5,073 nucleotides of DNA from Desulfamplus sp. (GTDB lineage: Bacteria > Desulfobacterota > Desulfobacteria > Desulfobacterales > Desulfobacteraceae). Shown piece by piece: positions 1-5,073 of the stretch. Numbering within the stretch: the stretch's first letter is position 1; each line of letters begins with the position of its first letter. The notes beneath the pieces were generated by a model. The model searched no databases. It was not told the origin of the DNA and saw nothing but the letters and a program-made list of their open reading frames with translations. Location: positions 1 to 5,073 of the forward strand of contig JADFXA010000181.1 in assembly GCA_015233755.1 (NCBI GenBank). Reading direction: 5' to 3'. The position numbers and the translations under genes were made by a program.

Positions 1-62
1 TATCTATTGCTAATAGAAATGCTTATACATTCAGCAATAGCAATATTTAAGTTGTTGTTCAA
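1..62 (-). CDS. Possible 5' end of a divergent gene, cut by the window edge
   Basis: A minus-strand reading frame begins at a TTG codon (62-60) and stays open for 20 codons to the window edge. The predicted start is MNNNLNIAIAECISIS, which I do not recognise. The main support is a near-ideal ribosome binding site, GGAGGAG at 77-71, 8 nt upstream of the TTG; such a G-rich motif is rare in this AT-rich spacer. The frame's upstream stop is at 110-108, so no longer start is available. A candidate promoter lies at 137-108. Doubts: TTG is a minor start codon, 20 codons is short, and plus-strand frame 1 is also open from 1 to a TGA at 94-96, so the tail of a plus-strand gene is an alternative. No function is proposed. 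Confidence 0.35.
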   Translation of the reverse strand, partial: MNNNLNIAIAECISISISNR

Positions 63-107
63 AAAACAAACTCCTCCAAATATTGTGATTGACTGAGTAA
101 ATTTGAT

Positions 108-137
108 TTAATATCATCAAAACAAAAACCTTTTCAA
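108..137 (-). promoter_or_regulatory. Candidate promoter for the divergent minus-strand gene
   Basis: On the minus strand, TTGAAA (137-132, 5 of 6 matches to the -35 consensus) is followed after 18 nt by TATTAA (113-108, 4 of 6 to the -10). A second TTGAAA lies at 151-146. The -10 sits inside an inverted repeat, TTTGAT-N8-ATCAAA (102-121), which could be an operator. AT-rich spacers produce such matches by chance, so support is modest and depends on the partial gene at 1-62 being real. Confidence 0.25.
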
Positions 138-172
138 TAAAATTATTTCAATTTGTTAAAAGACAACCCTCA

Positions 173-201
173 TTGGTTGATTGGTTTACACTCGTTAAAA
201 T
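173..201 (+). promoter_or_regulatory. Candidate sigma-70-type promoter of pyrF
   Basis: TTGGTT (173-178, 3 of 6 matches to the -35 consensus) is followed by a 17-nt spacer and TAAAAT (196-201, 5 of 6 to the -10). Transcription would start near 208 and give a leader of about 26 nt before the pyrF ATG. The -35 region lies in a short tandem repeat, ATTGGTTG then ATTGGTTT (172-187). The spacing is ideal but the -35 is poor. Confidence 0.3.
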
Positions 202-233
202 GAAACAAGAAAAATGAGAGATTACTAAATTAC

Positions 234-1028
234 ATGAAAAGAGGAAAAGATTACATTGTTTTTGCCCTTGATGTTTCATCAGAATATGAAGCTGAAAAAT
301 ATGTCAAGATGCTCAATGGCAAAGTTGGTATGTTTAAAATAGGTTTGGAACTTTTTATAAAGATGGGTCCAGATATTATACGGCGTGTTAAAAATTTAAC
401 TGATGCTGGTATTTTTCTTGATTTAAAGCTCCATGACATTTCAGAAACAGTTAAAAGAGCTATGGAGCAGATTGCACAACTTGGTGTTGATCTGGTTACA
501 GTGCACTCTTCATCTTCACAAAAAATGTTAGAAATGGCTGTAAAAGGAGCTGATAAGAGTTCTGAAGAAAGAAGAGTCTCTCAATCTAACCTTTATACTG
601 ATGCTGGCTTTAGCAAAAATATGGCTGGTAGAGTCGGAGTGCTTGGAGTTACTCTACTTACAGACCATGACGCATCTGTAATTGAATCTTGCGGGTTTAA
701 AGATATTTATGTTCAAGATATTCAATCACTTGTAATGAAACGAGCAGAGATGGCATATTCTGCTGGATGTCGTGGCGTTGTCTGTTCAGGTCAAGAAGTA
801 CAGCTTATTAAAGCTAAGTTTGGAAAAGAGTTTCTTGCTGTAACACCAGGTATAAGACCATTATGGTCAATAGATAAAGGCGATGATCAAAAGCGAATTA
901 CAACCCCTTCAATGGCAGTCAAAGCTGGTGCAGATTTGATTGTTGTCGGCAGACCAATTAAAAGAGCAGAAGATCCAACTTTAGCAGCAGAGAAAATTGC
1001 AGATGAGATTGAACGCTTGAAGATCTGA
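234..1028 (+). CDS. pyrF: Orotidine 5'-phosphate decarboxylase (PyrF)
   Basis: Cytosolic TIM-barrel enzyme that decarboxylates OMP to UMP, the last step of de novo pyrimidine synthesis. Family landmarks appear in order: ALDVS with D13; K35 in MFKIGLELF; the catalytic DLKLHDI with D63, K65 and D68; the phosphate-binding VTPGIRP (203-209); and GADLIVVGRPI (232-242) with R240. The protein has 264 residues against about 230-245 for typical bacterial PyrF. The excess is a polar stretch at about residues 105-130 (KSSEERRVSQ onward) before the GVTLLT strand. The motif usually read as VHASGG is VHSSSS (90-95) here. ATG 234 is chosen because no in-frame start lies just upstream and the ALDVS motif follows 10 residues later. 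The ribosome binding site is weak: GAGAG at 216-220 is 13 nt away. It ends in TGA and appears monocistronic, converging on moeA. The identification is secure. Confidence 0.97.
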   Translation: MKRGKDYIVFALDVSSEYEAEKYVKMLNGKVGMFKIGLELFIKMGPDIIRRVKNLTDAGIFLDLKLHDISETVKRAMEQIAQLGVDLVTVHSSSSQKMLEMAVKGADKSSEERRVSQSNLYTDAGFSKNMAGRVGVLGVTLLTDHDASVIESCGFKDIYVQDIQSLVMKRAEMAYSAGCRGVVCSGQEVQLIKAKFGKEFLAVTPGIRPLWSIDKGDDQKRITTPSMAVKAGADLIVVGRPIKRAEDPTLAAEKIADEIERLKI

Positions 1029-1044
1029 CCATTTTAACTTTAGA

Positions 1045-1073
1045 GCTATGTAGCATAATCGGTTGTTTTTTTT
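1045..1073 (+). terminator. Weak candidate terminator after pyrF
   Basis: A small stem GCTA/TAGC (1045-1048 with 1051-1054) is followed 11 nt later by a run of eight T (1066-1073), about 40 nt past the pyrF stop. The stem is short, its 2-nt loop is tight and its distance to the T-run is unusual, so this alone is a poor terminator. The hairpin at 1108-1154 is the better candidate for ending pyrF transcription. Confidence 0.2.
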
Positions 1074-1103
1074 ACGCCCCGAAATAAATTTCAGGGCTAA
1101 AAA
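1069..1103. repeat. Imperfect 35-nt inverted repeat in the convergent spacer
   Basis: The arms are TTTTTA (1069-1074), GCCC (1076-1079) and GAAAT (1081-1085). They pair with ATTTC (1088-1092), GGGC (1094-1097) and TAAAAA (1098-1103), leaving one bulged C (1075) and one C-A mismatch (1080/1093). The structure puts T-rich sequence before the stem and A-rich sequence after it on both strands, so the U-tract is on the wrong side for a classical terminator unless the flanks themselves pair. It may be a transcript-end stabilising hairpin or a copy of a dispersed intergenic repeat; one copy cannot tell. Confidence 0.55.
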
Positions 1104-1107
1104 TAAG

Positions 1108-1156
1108 AAAGTCCACTAAAGCCGACTAAATAATAATCCACTTTAGTGGACTTTTT
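1108..1156. terminator. Bidirectional intrinsic terminator between pyrF and moeA
   Basis: A perfect 14-bp inverted repeat, AAAGTCCACTAAAG (1108-1121) and CTTTAGTGGACTTT (1141-1154), encloses a 19-nt loop. On the plus strand the stem runs into five T (1152-1156). On the minus strand it is followed by a T-rich tract (1107-1099) with one long T run. It lies between convergent genes, 80 nt after the pyrF stop and 78 nt after the moeA stop, where a shared terminator is expected. The right arm also contains a smaller alternative hairpin, TCCACT-TT-AGTGGA (1137-1150). The stem is only moderately GC-rich. Confidence 0.75.
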
Positions 1157-1160
1157 ACAC

Positions 1161-1190
1161 TGTAGCCATGCGATTTATCACTCAGCTACA
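1161..1190. repeat. Short inverted repeat downstream of moeA
   Basis: TGTAGC (1161-1166) pairs with GCTACA (1185-1190) across an 18-nt loop. No T-run follows directly on either strand. It adds to the hairpin-rich character of the spacer and could help protect the moeA transcript end, or be chance. Confidence 0.3.
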
Positions 1191-1232
1191 AGAAAATTGT
1201 TATAAAACCATTTGCAAACTTTGAAACTATGG

Positions 1233-2555
1233 CTAATCAAGAGTTCTAAGAGGTATGATATTAACTAAATCCCCTCTTTCAACACCTTCAACATTTTCCC
1301 CAATCTCAAGCAGACCATCAGCCATAACCATTGTTCTGATAAGTCCAGATTTTCCTAAAATTGGTTCTGCAAAAATCTGATATTTATATTTTAAATTAAT
1401 ATCAAGTTGTTTTACAAATCTTACTCTAATAAAATCGGTTCTGCCTTGAGCTGATGCCACATTTTTCGTAAGTATTGCAGGAATAAGGATTGAGGAATCG
1501 TTTGTTTTACAAGAACTTAAACCCTGTATCTGTCTTAAAAATGGCAGCACAACTATTTTAAAAACAACCATTGCAGAGACAACATGCCCAGGTAATCCCC
1601 AGATTGGCTTTTTTCCAGATTTGGCAAGGATTGTGGGTTTGCCGGGACTTATTGATATTCCATGTACCAAAATCTCTGTATCTTTCAATGAAGAGAGAAC
1701 ATTAACTGTAAAATCACGGTTTCCAACAGAGCTGCCACCAGAGATAAGCACCATATCAGTCTCATCAAGAGCCTTTAGACACGCATTCAATAAAGCCTCT
1801 TCGTTATCCTTAATAATGCCGTATTGAATAGGAATAGCACCAGCTTCAGTTATAAGACCTGCAAGTGTATATGAGTTTATATCTCTTATTTTACCCAATT
1901 GCGGTATTTCATCAATTGGCACAATCTCATCACCTGTGGAGATTATACCAACCTTTGGAATCTTATAAACAGGCAGTTCACAGATTCCAAGCGCAGCAGC
2001 AAGACCGACCTCTTGAGGTCTTAACTGCGTACCAGATTTAAGGATCTTATCACCTTTTTTAAAATCTTCGTCTTTATCAATAACATTTTGAAGAGGGGCA
2101 ACGCTTTTATATATCTCTACAGTTGGGCTATATGAAACTGCTGATTTATCTCTATCCGCACCTGTAAGTGCTGCTGACCCACCGCCTATAACTTCAGTAT
2201 GTTCAACCATTACAACGCTGTCAGCACCGTCAGGTAGCATACCACCAGTTGATATTTTTGCTGCCTGACCCGATTGGATAGAAAAACTTGGACTTTCTCC
2301 CATTGATATAGAGCCTATAACTTCAAGCCATGCTGGATTAGACTCAGATGCCCCAAAAGTTGAACCAGAGTGTAATGCATACCCATCCATTGTAGCTCTT
2401 CTAAATCCCGGTATATCGTGAGTGGCATCTATATCTTTTGCAAGAATACGGAAAAAAGAGTCTGTTATAGGAACTTTCTCAACACTTACACACGAAAATT
2501 GATCTGCAAGTGCTTCCACCTGTTCTAAAGTTTTCACCTTAAAAAAGTGGTTCAT
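1233..2555 (-). CDS. moeA: Molybdopterin molybdenumtransferase (MoeA)
   Basis: Catalyses the last common step of molybdenum cofactor synthesis: molybdate (or tungstate) insertion into adenylylated molybdopterin, releasing AMP, in the cytosol. Visible motifs: ATMDGYA (54-60, conserved D57); ISTGGMLPDGADSVVMVEHT (101-120); STGDEI (206-211) opening the MoaB/Mog-like domain; SGGSSVGNRDF (272-282); ISPGKPT (302-308); GLPGHVVSAM (320-329), where many homologues have PGNP or PGHP; and a C-terminal beta-barrel domain (about 350-440). At 440 residues it is about 30 longer than E. coli MoeA. Much of the excess is a Ser/Ala/Gly-rich loop at about 124-148, before SVAPLQNV. The ATG overlaps the dapL stop as ATGA, with GAGG (2566-2563) 7 nt upstream, so translational coupling is likely. 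It ends in TAG. No other cofactor genes are adjacent, so whether Mo or W is the physiological metal cannot be read here. Confidence 0.96.
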   Translation of the reverse strand: MNHFFKVKTLEQVEALADQFSCVSVEKVPITDSFFRILAKDIDATHDIPGFRRATMDGYALHSGSTFGASESNPAWLEVIGSISMGESPSFSIQSGQAAKISTGGMLPDGADSVVMVEHTEVIGGGSAALTGADRDKSAVSYSPTVEIYKSVAPLQNVIDKDEDFKKGDKILKSGTQLRPQEVGLAAALGICELPVYKIPKVGIISTGDEIVPIDEIPQLGKIRDINSYTLAGLITEAGAIPIQYGIIKDNEEALLNACLKALDETDMVLISGGSSVGNRDFTVNVLSSLKDTEILVHGISISPGKPTILAKSGKKPIWGLPGHVVSAMVVFKIVVLPFLRQIQGLSSCKTNDSSILIPAILTKNVASAQGRTDFIRVRFVKQLDINLKYKYQIFAEPILGKSGLIRTMVMADGLLEIGENVEGVERGDLVNIIPLRTLD

Positions 2556-2566
2556 TTTAAAACCTC
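2552..2566 (-). promoter_or_regulatory. dapL-moeA translational coupling junction
   Basis: The moeA ribosome binding site GAGG (2566-2563) lies within the last dapL codons. The moeA ATG (2555-2553) overlaps the dapL TGA (2554-2552) in the four-base ATGA. Such overlaps generally let ribosomes finishing the first gene reinitiate on the second. This fixes the moeA start. Confidence 0.8.
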
Positions 2567-3778
2567 ACCCATACGAACCATTGCTTCTTCAACATTTTCA
2601 CGACTGTTAAATGCACTGATTCTGATATAACCTTGCCCACATTTTCCAAATCCTGCTCCTGGTGTACAGACAACTCCAACCTTTGTAAGAAGCATATCAA
2701 AGAATTCCCAAGAGTCTCTGCCATTTCCATCAATCCATATATATGGAGAGTTATCTCCACCAACAAATTCAAATCCAAGCTCTGACATTGCAAGTCTTAT
2801 TAGTTCAGCATTTTTTAGGTAATATGATGCAAGAGCTTGTATCTGAATACGTCCCTCTTCAGAATAGATAGCTTCAGCAGCTTTTTGGACAGGATATGAT
2901 ACACCATTAAATTTAGTGCTTTGTCGTCTTTGCCATAAAGCATGAAGAGAGACTTTGTTTCCATCTTCATCAAAAATCATACACTCTTTTGGGACAACAG
3001 TATATCCGCAACGTGTTCCTGTAAATCCAGCGGTTTTGGAGAAACTTCTAAACTCAACAGCAACCTCTTTTGCCCCTTCAATCTCGTAGATTGAGTGGGG
3101 TAAATCGTTATCGCGGATAAAAGCCTCATAAGCTGCATCAAATAGAATCAACGCCTTTGTCTCTTTGGCATAGTCAACCCATTTTTTAAGCTCTGCTTTT
3201 GAGATGGTTGTGCCAGTTGGATTATTTGGAAAGCAAAGGTATATAAGATCCACTGGGGTTTCAGGAAGTTTAGGAAGAAAATTACTCTCTTTTGTGCAAT
3301 CTAAATAGACAATTCCATCGTATCTGCCATCTTTATATTTACCAGTTCTTCCTGCCATTACATTGGTGTCAAGATAGACAGGATAAACAGGATCTGGTAT
3401 TGCAATTTTAATATCTGGCGAAAACAGTTCCTGAAAATTGCCTGTATCACACTTTGCTCCATCGCTTACAAATATCTCATCTGGTGCAATATCAGCACCT
3501 CTTGCCTGAAAATCAAATTTTGCTATTTTTTCACGTAAAAACGGATAACCTTGTTCTGGTCCATATCCTTTAAAAGTGGCATCTTTTGCCATCTCTGCAA
3601 CACCTTGCTCAAATCCCTTGATACAGGCATCTGGCAATGCTCTTGTAACATCTCCAATTCCAAGACGAATAATTTTTATATCAGGGTTATCTGATTGAAA
3701 TTTTGCAACTCTTTTAGCAATATCAGAAAAAAGATATGATGCGTTGAGTTTACTGTAGTGTTTATTTGCTTTAATCAT
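2552..3778 (-). CDS. dapL: LL-diaminopimelate aminotransferase (DapL)
   Basis: PLP-dependent class I/II aminotransferase that converts tetrahydrodipicolinate and glutamate directly to LL-diaminopimelate and 2-oxoglutarate, bypassing the succinylase or acetylase steps of the lysine/peptidoglycan pathway. The family is typical of plants, chlamydiae, cyanobacteria and Desulfobacterota. Evidence: length 408, the usual size; RLGIGDVTRALP near the N-terminus (38-49); SDGAKCDTGNFQ (105-116), a DapL-type signature; FPNNPTGT (183-190); DAAYEAFI (214-221) with D214 and Y217 contacting the cofactor; SFSKTAGFTGTRCGY (245-259) with K248 as the PLP Schiff-base lysine; and R386 in YIRISAF as the likely substrate-carboxylate arginine. 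The ATG at 3778 has AAGGA (3790-3786) 7 nt upstream. It lies 95 bp after prfB and overlaps moeA downstream. It ends in UGA, a codon read by the RF2 encoded upstream. A different aminotransferase is unlikely given the DGAKCD signature. Confidence 0.95.
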   Translation of the reverse strand: MIKANKHYSKLNASYLFSDIAKRVAKFQSDNPDIKIIRLGIGDVTRALPDACIKGFEQGVAEMAKDATFKGYGPEQGYPFLREKIAKFDFQARGADIAPDEIFVSDGAKCDTGNFQELFSPDIKIAIPDPVYPVYLDTNVMAGRTGKYKDGRYDGIVYLDCTKESNFLPKLPETPVDLIYLCFPNNPTGTTISKAELKKWVDYAKETKALILFDAAYEAFIRDNDLPHSIYEIEGAKEVAVEFRSFSKTAGFTGTRCGYTVVPKECMIFDEDGNKVSLHALWQRRQSTKFNGVSYPVQKAAEAIYSEEGRIQIQALASYYLKNAELIRLAMSELGFEFVGGDNSPYIWIDGNGRDSWEFFDMLLTKVGVVCTPGAGFGKCGQGYIRISAFNSRENVEEAMVRMGEVLK

Positions 3779-3873
3779 TGTTTATTCCTTGTAGTTTCTA
3801 CTATAATTATAATTTTCTTGCTCAACTCTAATTTAATGTTGCACTCTGCACGTAATCCATTTTACTCCATAAA
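3779..3873 (-). promoter_or_regulatory. prfB-dapL spacer with dapL ribosome binding site and possible -10
   Basis: This 95-bp gap holds the dapL ribosome binding site AAGGA (3790-3786) and an exact TATAAT (3811-3806) on the minus strand, inside the palindrome AATTATAATT. No good -35 sits at 16-18 nt, so an independent dapL promoter is only possible. I see no strong hairpin plus T-run after prfB: only TGCA-GAG-TGCA and GTAG-AAA-CTAC mini-stems. prfB, dapL and moeA may therefore share a transcript. Confidence 0.35.
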
Positions 3874-4975
3874 TTATGCTTTTCCTGAAAGCAACACACC
3901 CTCAATAAATGGATCAAGATCGCCGTCCATAACACGATCAACATCACCAATCTCAAAATCTGTTCTGTGATCCTTTACCATTCTATATGGGTGCATAACA
4001 TAAGAGCGGATCTGACTTCCCCATGCAATATCATCCTTTGTGTCATGTAAATCTTGCATTTTTTTACTCTGCTTATCCTTCTCAATTTGATATAAACGAG
4101 ACATAAGAAGCTTCATTGCAATCTCACGGTTACGGTGTTGAGAAGATTCCTGCTGGCACGCAACAACAACCCCTGTTGGAAGATGGGTAATTCTAACCGC
4201 ACTGCTTGTTTTGTTTACATGCTGTCCACCAGAGCCACTTGCCCTGTAAACATCAGTTCTTAAATCCTTTTCATCAATCTCAACATGAATATCACTATTA
4301 ATTTCAGGATAGACAAACACAGATGCAAAAGATGTATGCCGTTTGCCTGTTGAGCTAAATGGGGAGATTCTAACAAGCCTGTGAACTCCTGACTCAACTT
4401 TCATAAATCCATAACAATTTATTCCTGAGACCATAAATGTTGCACCTTTAAGACCTGCTTCGTCACCAGGTTGATAATCGATCATCTGTAGTTTATAGCC
4501 TCTTTTATCAATCCAACGAGAGTACATCCTAAAAAGTCTTTCTGCCCAATCTTGGGAATCTGTTCCTCCAGCACCTGCATTTATAGAGACAATTGCATTT
4601 CGTGCATCATCTTCATTATCAAGCACTATATCAATGGAGAATTTTTTAACCTTCTTTTCAAGCTCAATAACTAAATCTTCAACCTCTAACTCAGCATCTT
4701 TATCTCCCTCCTCTTTTGCAAGGGAAAGAAGAGTATCAGCATCTTCAATATCTCGGTGAATTGATTCACATGCATCAATAAGCTCTGAAATTCTTGTTCT
4801 CTCTTTCAGAAGCGCTGTTGCCTTTTCAGTGTCATTCCAAAAATCTTCACGAGCTATAAAACTTTCAAGCTCTCTCAATCTATTCTGCTTAACAGGTAGG
4901 TCAAAGATACTCCTTAAGCTTCTCTGATTTTTGGTATAAATCCGTGATAGTCTGTTTAGTTAAGTCAAATGCCAT
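3874..4975 (-). CDS. prfB: Peptide chain release factor 2 (RF2), expressed through a +1 programmed frameshift
   Basis: Class I release factor that recognises UGA and UAA in the ribosomal A site and triggers peptide release. The gene is split. A 24-codon leader starts at ATG 4975 (MAFDLTKQTI..., ending KEYL) and meets an in-frame TGA (4903-4901). A +1 shift after CTT continues as DLPVKQNRLREL in the long frame. The joined protein has 366 residues, essentially E. coli RF2 length (365). An N-terminal helical/coiled-coil domain (about 1-110) is followed by AGAGGTDSQDWAERL; the SPF stop-codon tripeptide at 204-206 (in RISPFSS), diagnostic of RF2 rather than RF1; and GSGGQHVNKT with the catalytic GGQ at 249-251, whose Gln is methylated by PrmC in characterised species. 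The residue matching E. coli position 246 is Ala, the common form. TTG 4878 is not the true start, since it would lose 32 residues. AGGAG (4990-4986) is 10 nt from the ATG. Confidence 0.97.
4900..4915 (-). promoter_or_regulatory. RF2 programmed +1 frameshift site
   Basis: The minus strand reads AAGGAG TAT CTT TGA C (4915-4900). It has the three elements known from E. coli prfB: an internal Shine-Dalgarno-like element (AAGGAG, E. coli AGGGGG), exactly one TAT codon as spacer, then the slippery CTT followed by the poor UGA-C stop context. When RF2 is scarce, termination at this UGA is slow, peptidyl-tRNA-Leu slips from CUU to UUU, and full-length RF2 is made. When RF2 is plentiful, only the 24-residue leader peptide is produced. 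Confidence 0.96.
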
Positions 4976-4985
4976 ATTAGTTCTG

Positions 4986-4990
4986 CTCCT
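4986..4990 (-). promoter_or_regulatory. prfB: prfB ribosome binding site
   Basis: AGGAG on the minus strand (4990-4986) is separated from the leader ATG (4975-4973) by 10 nt. It decides the true start at 4975 rather than the TTG at 4878. Confidence 0.75.
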
Positions 4991-5044
4991 GATTTTATAG
5001 TTATTACTCTAAATATTATGTAATTTTGGTTCAAAATTATAAAT

Positions 5045-5072
5045 TTTATATGGTTCTGATTCAGAAATTCAA
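5045..5072 (-). promoter_or_regulatory. Candidate prfB promoter with embedded palindrome
   Basis: On the minus strand TTGAAT (5072-5067, 4 of 6 to the -35) is followed by a 16-nt spacer and TATAAA (5050-5045, 5 of 6 to the -10), about 70 nt upstream of the prfB ATG. The spacer is almost filled by a perfect 13-nt palindrome, TTCTGA-A-TCAGAA on the minus strand (5066-5054), directly abutting the -35. A repressor bound there would block polymerase, but no regulator is known to me for this site. AT-richness makes chance promoter matches likely. Confidence 0.35.
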
Positions 5073-5073
5073 C

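Noticed and set aside
200..228. Two overlapping mini-ORFs (MKQEK at 200-217 and MRDY at 214-228) before pyrF
   Set aside because: Each has five or fewer codons and no ribosome binding site of its own; expected by chance in AT-rich leader DNA.
1621..1827. Plus-strand open frame of 68 codons antisense to moeA
   Set aside because: It lies wholly within moeA, has no ribosome binding site or recognisable protein features, and is a shadow of the moeA reading frame. The same applies to the shadow frames at 251-439 and 2557-2793, and to 3758-3970, which overlaps the ends of dapL and prfB.
3835..3865. Tiny minus-strand ORF (MDYVQSATLN) between prfB and dapL, with GGAG four bases before its ATG
   Set aside because: Ten codons, a too-short ribosome binding site spacing and no attenuator-like structure or lysine codons; too weak to call a leader peptide.
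3876..4878. RF2 starting at TTG 4878 as a 334-residue protein
   Set aside because: It would lack the N-terminal helix. The upstream leader with AGGAG, ATG 4975 and the CTT-TGA-C frameshift site accounts for the full-length protein.
4901..4903. In-frame TGA in prfB as a disabling mutation or sequencing error
   Set aside because: The surrounding bases match the known RF2 recoding site in sequence and spacing, so the stop is functional rather than damage.
1..5073. Mobile element, CRISPR array, tRNA/rRNA or defence system
   Set aside because: No transposase, integrase, regularly spaced repeats, cloverleaf or defence-protein motifs were seen; all long frames are core metabolic or translation genes.

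Overview
The window is AT-rich bacterial chromosome (roughly mid-to-upper 30s % GC by eye) and holds four complete housekeeping genes. The set is pyrF, dapL, moeA and a prfB that uses programmed frameshifting. The protein sequences and the use of the DapL aminotransferase route to diaminopimelate suggest a low-GC member of the Desulfobacterota (Desulfobacterales-like). That placement is inferred from protein character alone. Nothing in the window is an obvious mobile element, CRISPR array, tRNA or rRNA.

Layout. Positions 1-233 form an AT-rich region upstream of pyrF. It may be a divergent promoter region, because a possible gene start lies on the minus strand: a GGAGGAG ribosome binding site 8 nt before a TTG codon at 62, open to the window edge. 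pyrF (234-1028, plus) stands alone. It converges on the minus-strand genes across a 204-bp intergenic region (1029-1232) dense in inverted repeats, including a 14-bp perfect stem that probably terminates transcription from both sides. Minus-strand genes then run, in transcription order, prfB (4975-3874), dapL (3778-2552) and moeA (2555-1233). dapL and moeA overlap by ATGA and are surely co-transcribed. prfB lies 95 bp upstream of dapL with no convincing terminator between them, so read-through is plausible.

Function. PyrF makes UMP. DapL makes LL-diaminopimelate for lysine and peptidoglycan. MoeA inserts molybdenum or tungsten into molybdopterin. RF2 terminates translation at UGA and UAA. The genes share no pathway; the cluster is a housekeeping neighbourhood.

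The clearest special feature is the RF2 autoregulatory frameshift site. A 24-codon leader starting at 4975 ends in CTT TGA C, preceded by an AAGGAG element at the spacing known from E. coli, and a +1 shift joins it to the main frame to give a 366-residue protein. An annotation starting at the TTG at 4878 would miss the first 32 residues. I see no previously undescribed system here. The other observations are modest: candidate operators, extra loops in PyrF and MoeA, and a hairpin-rich convergent spacer.
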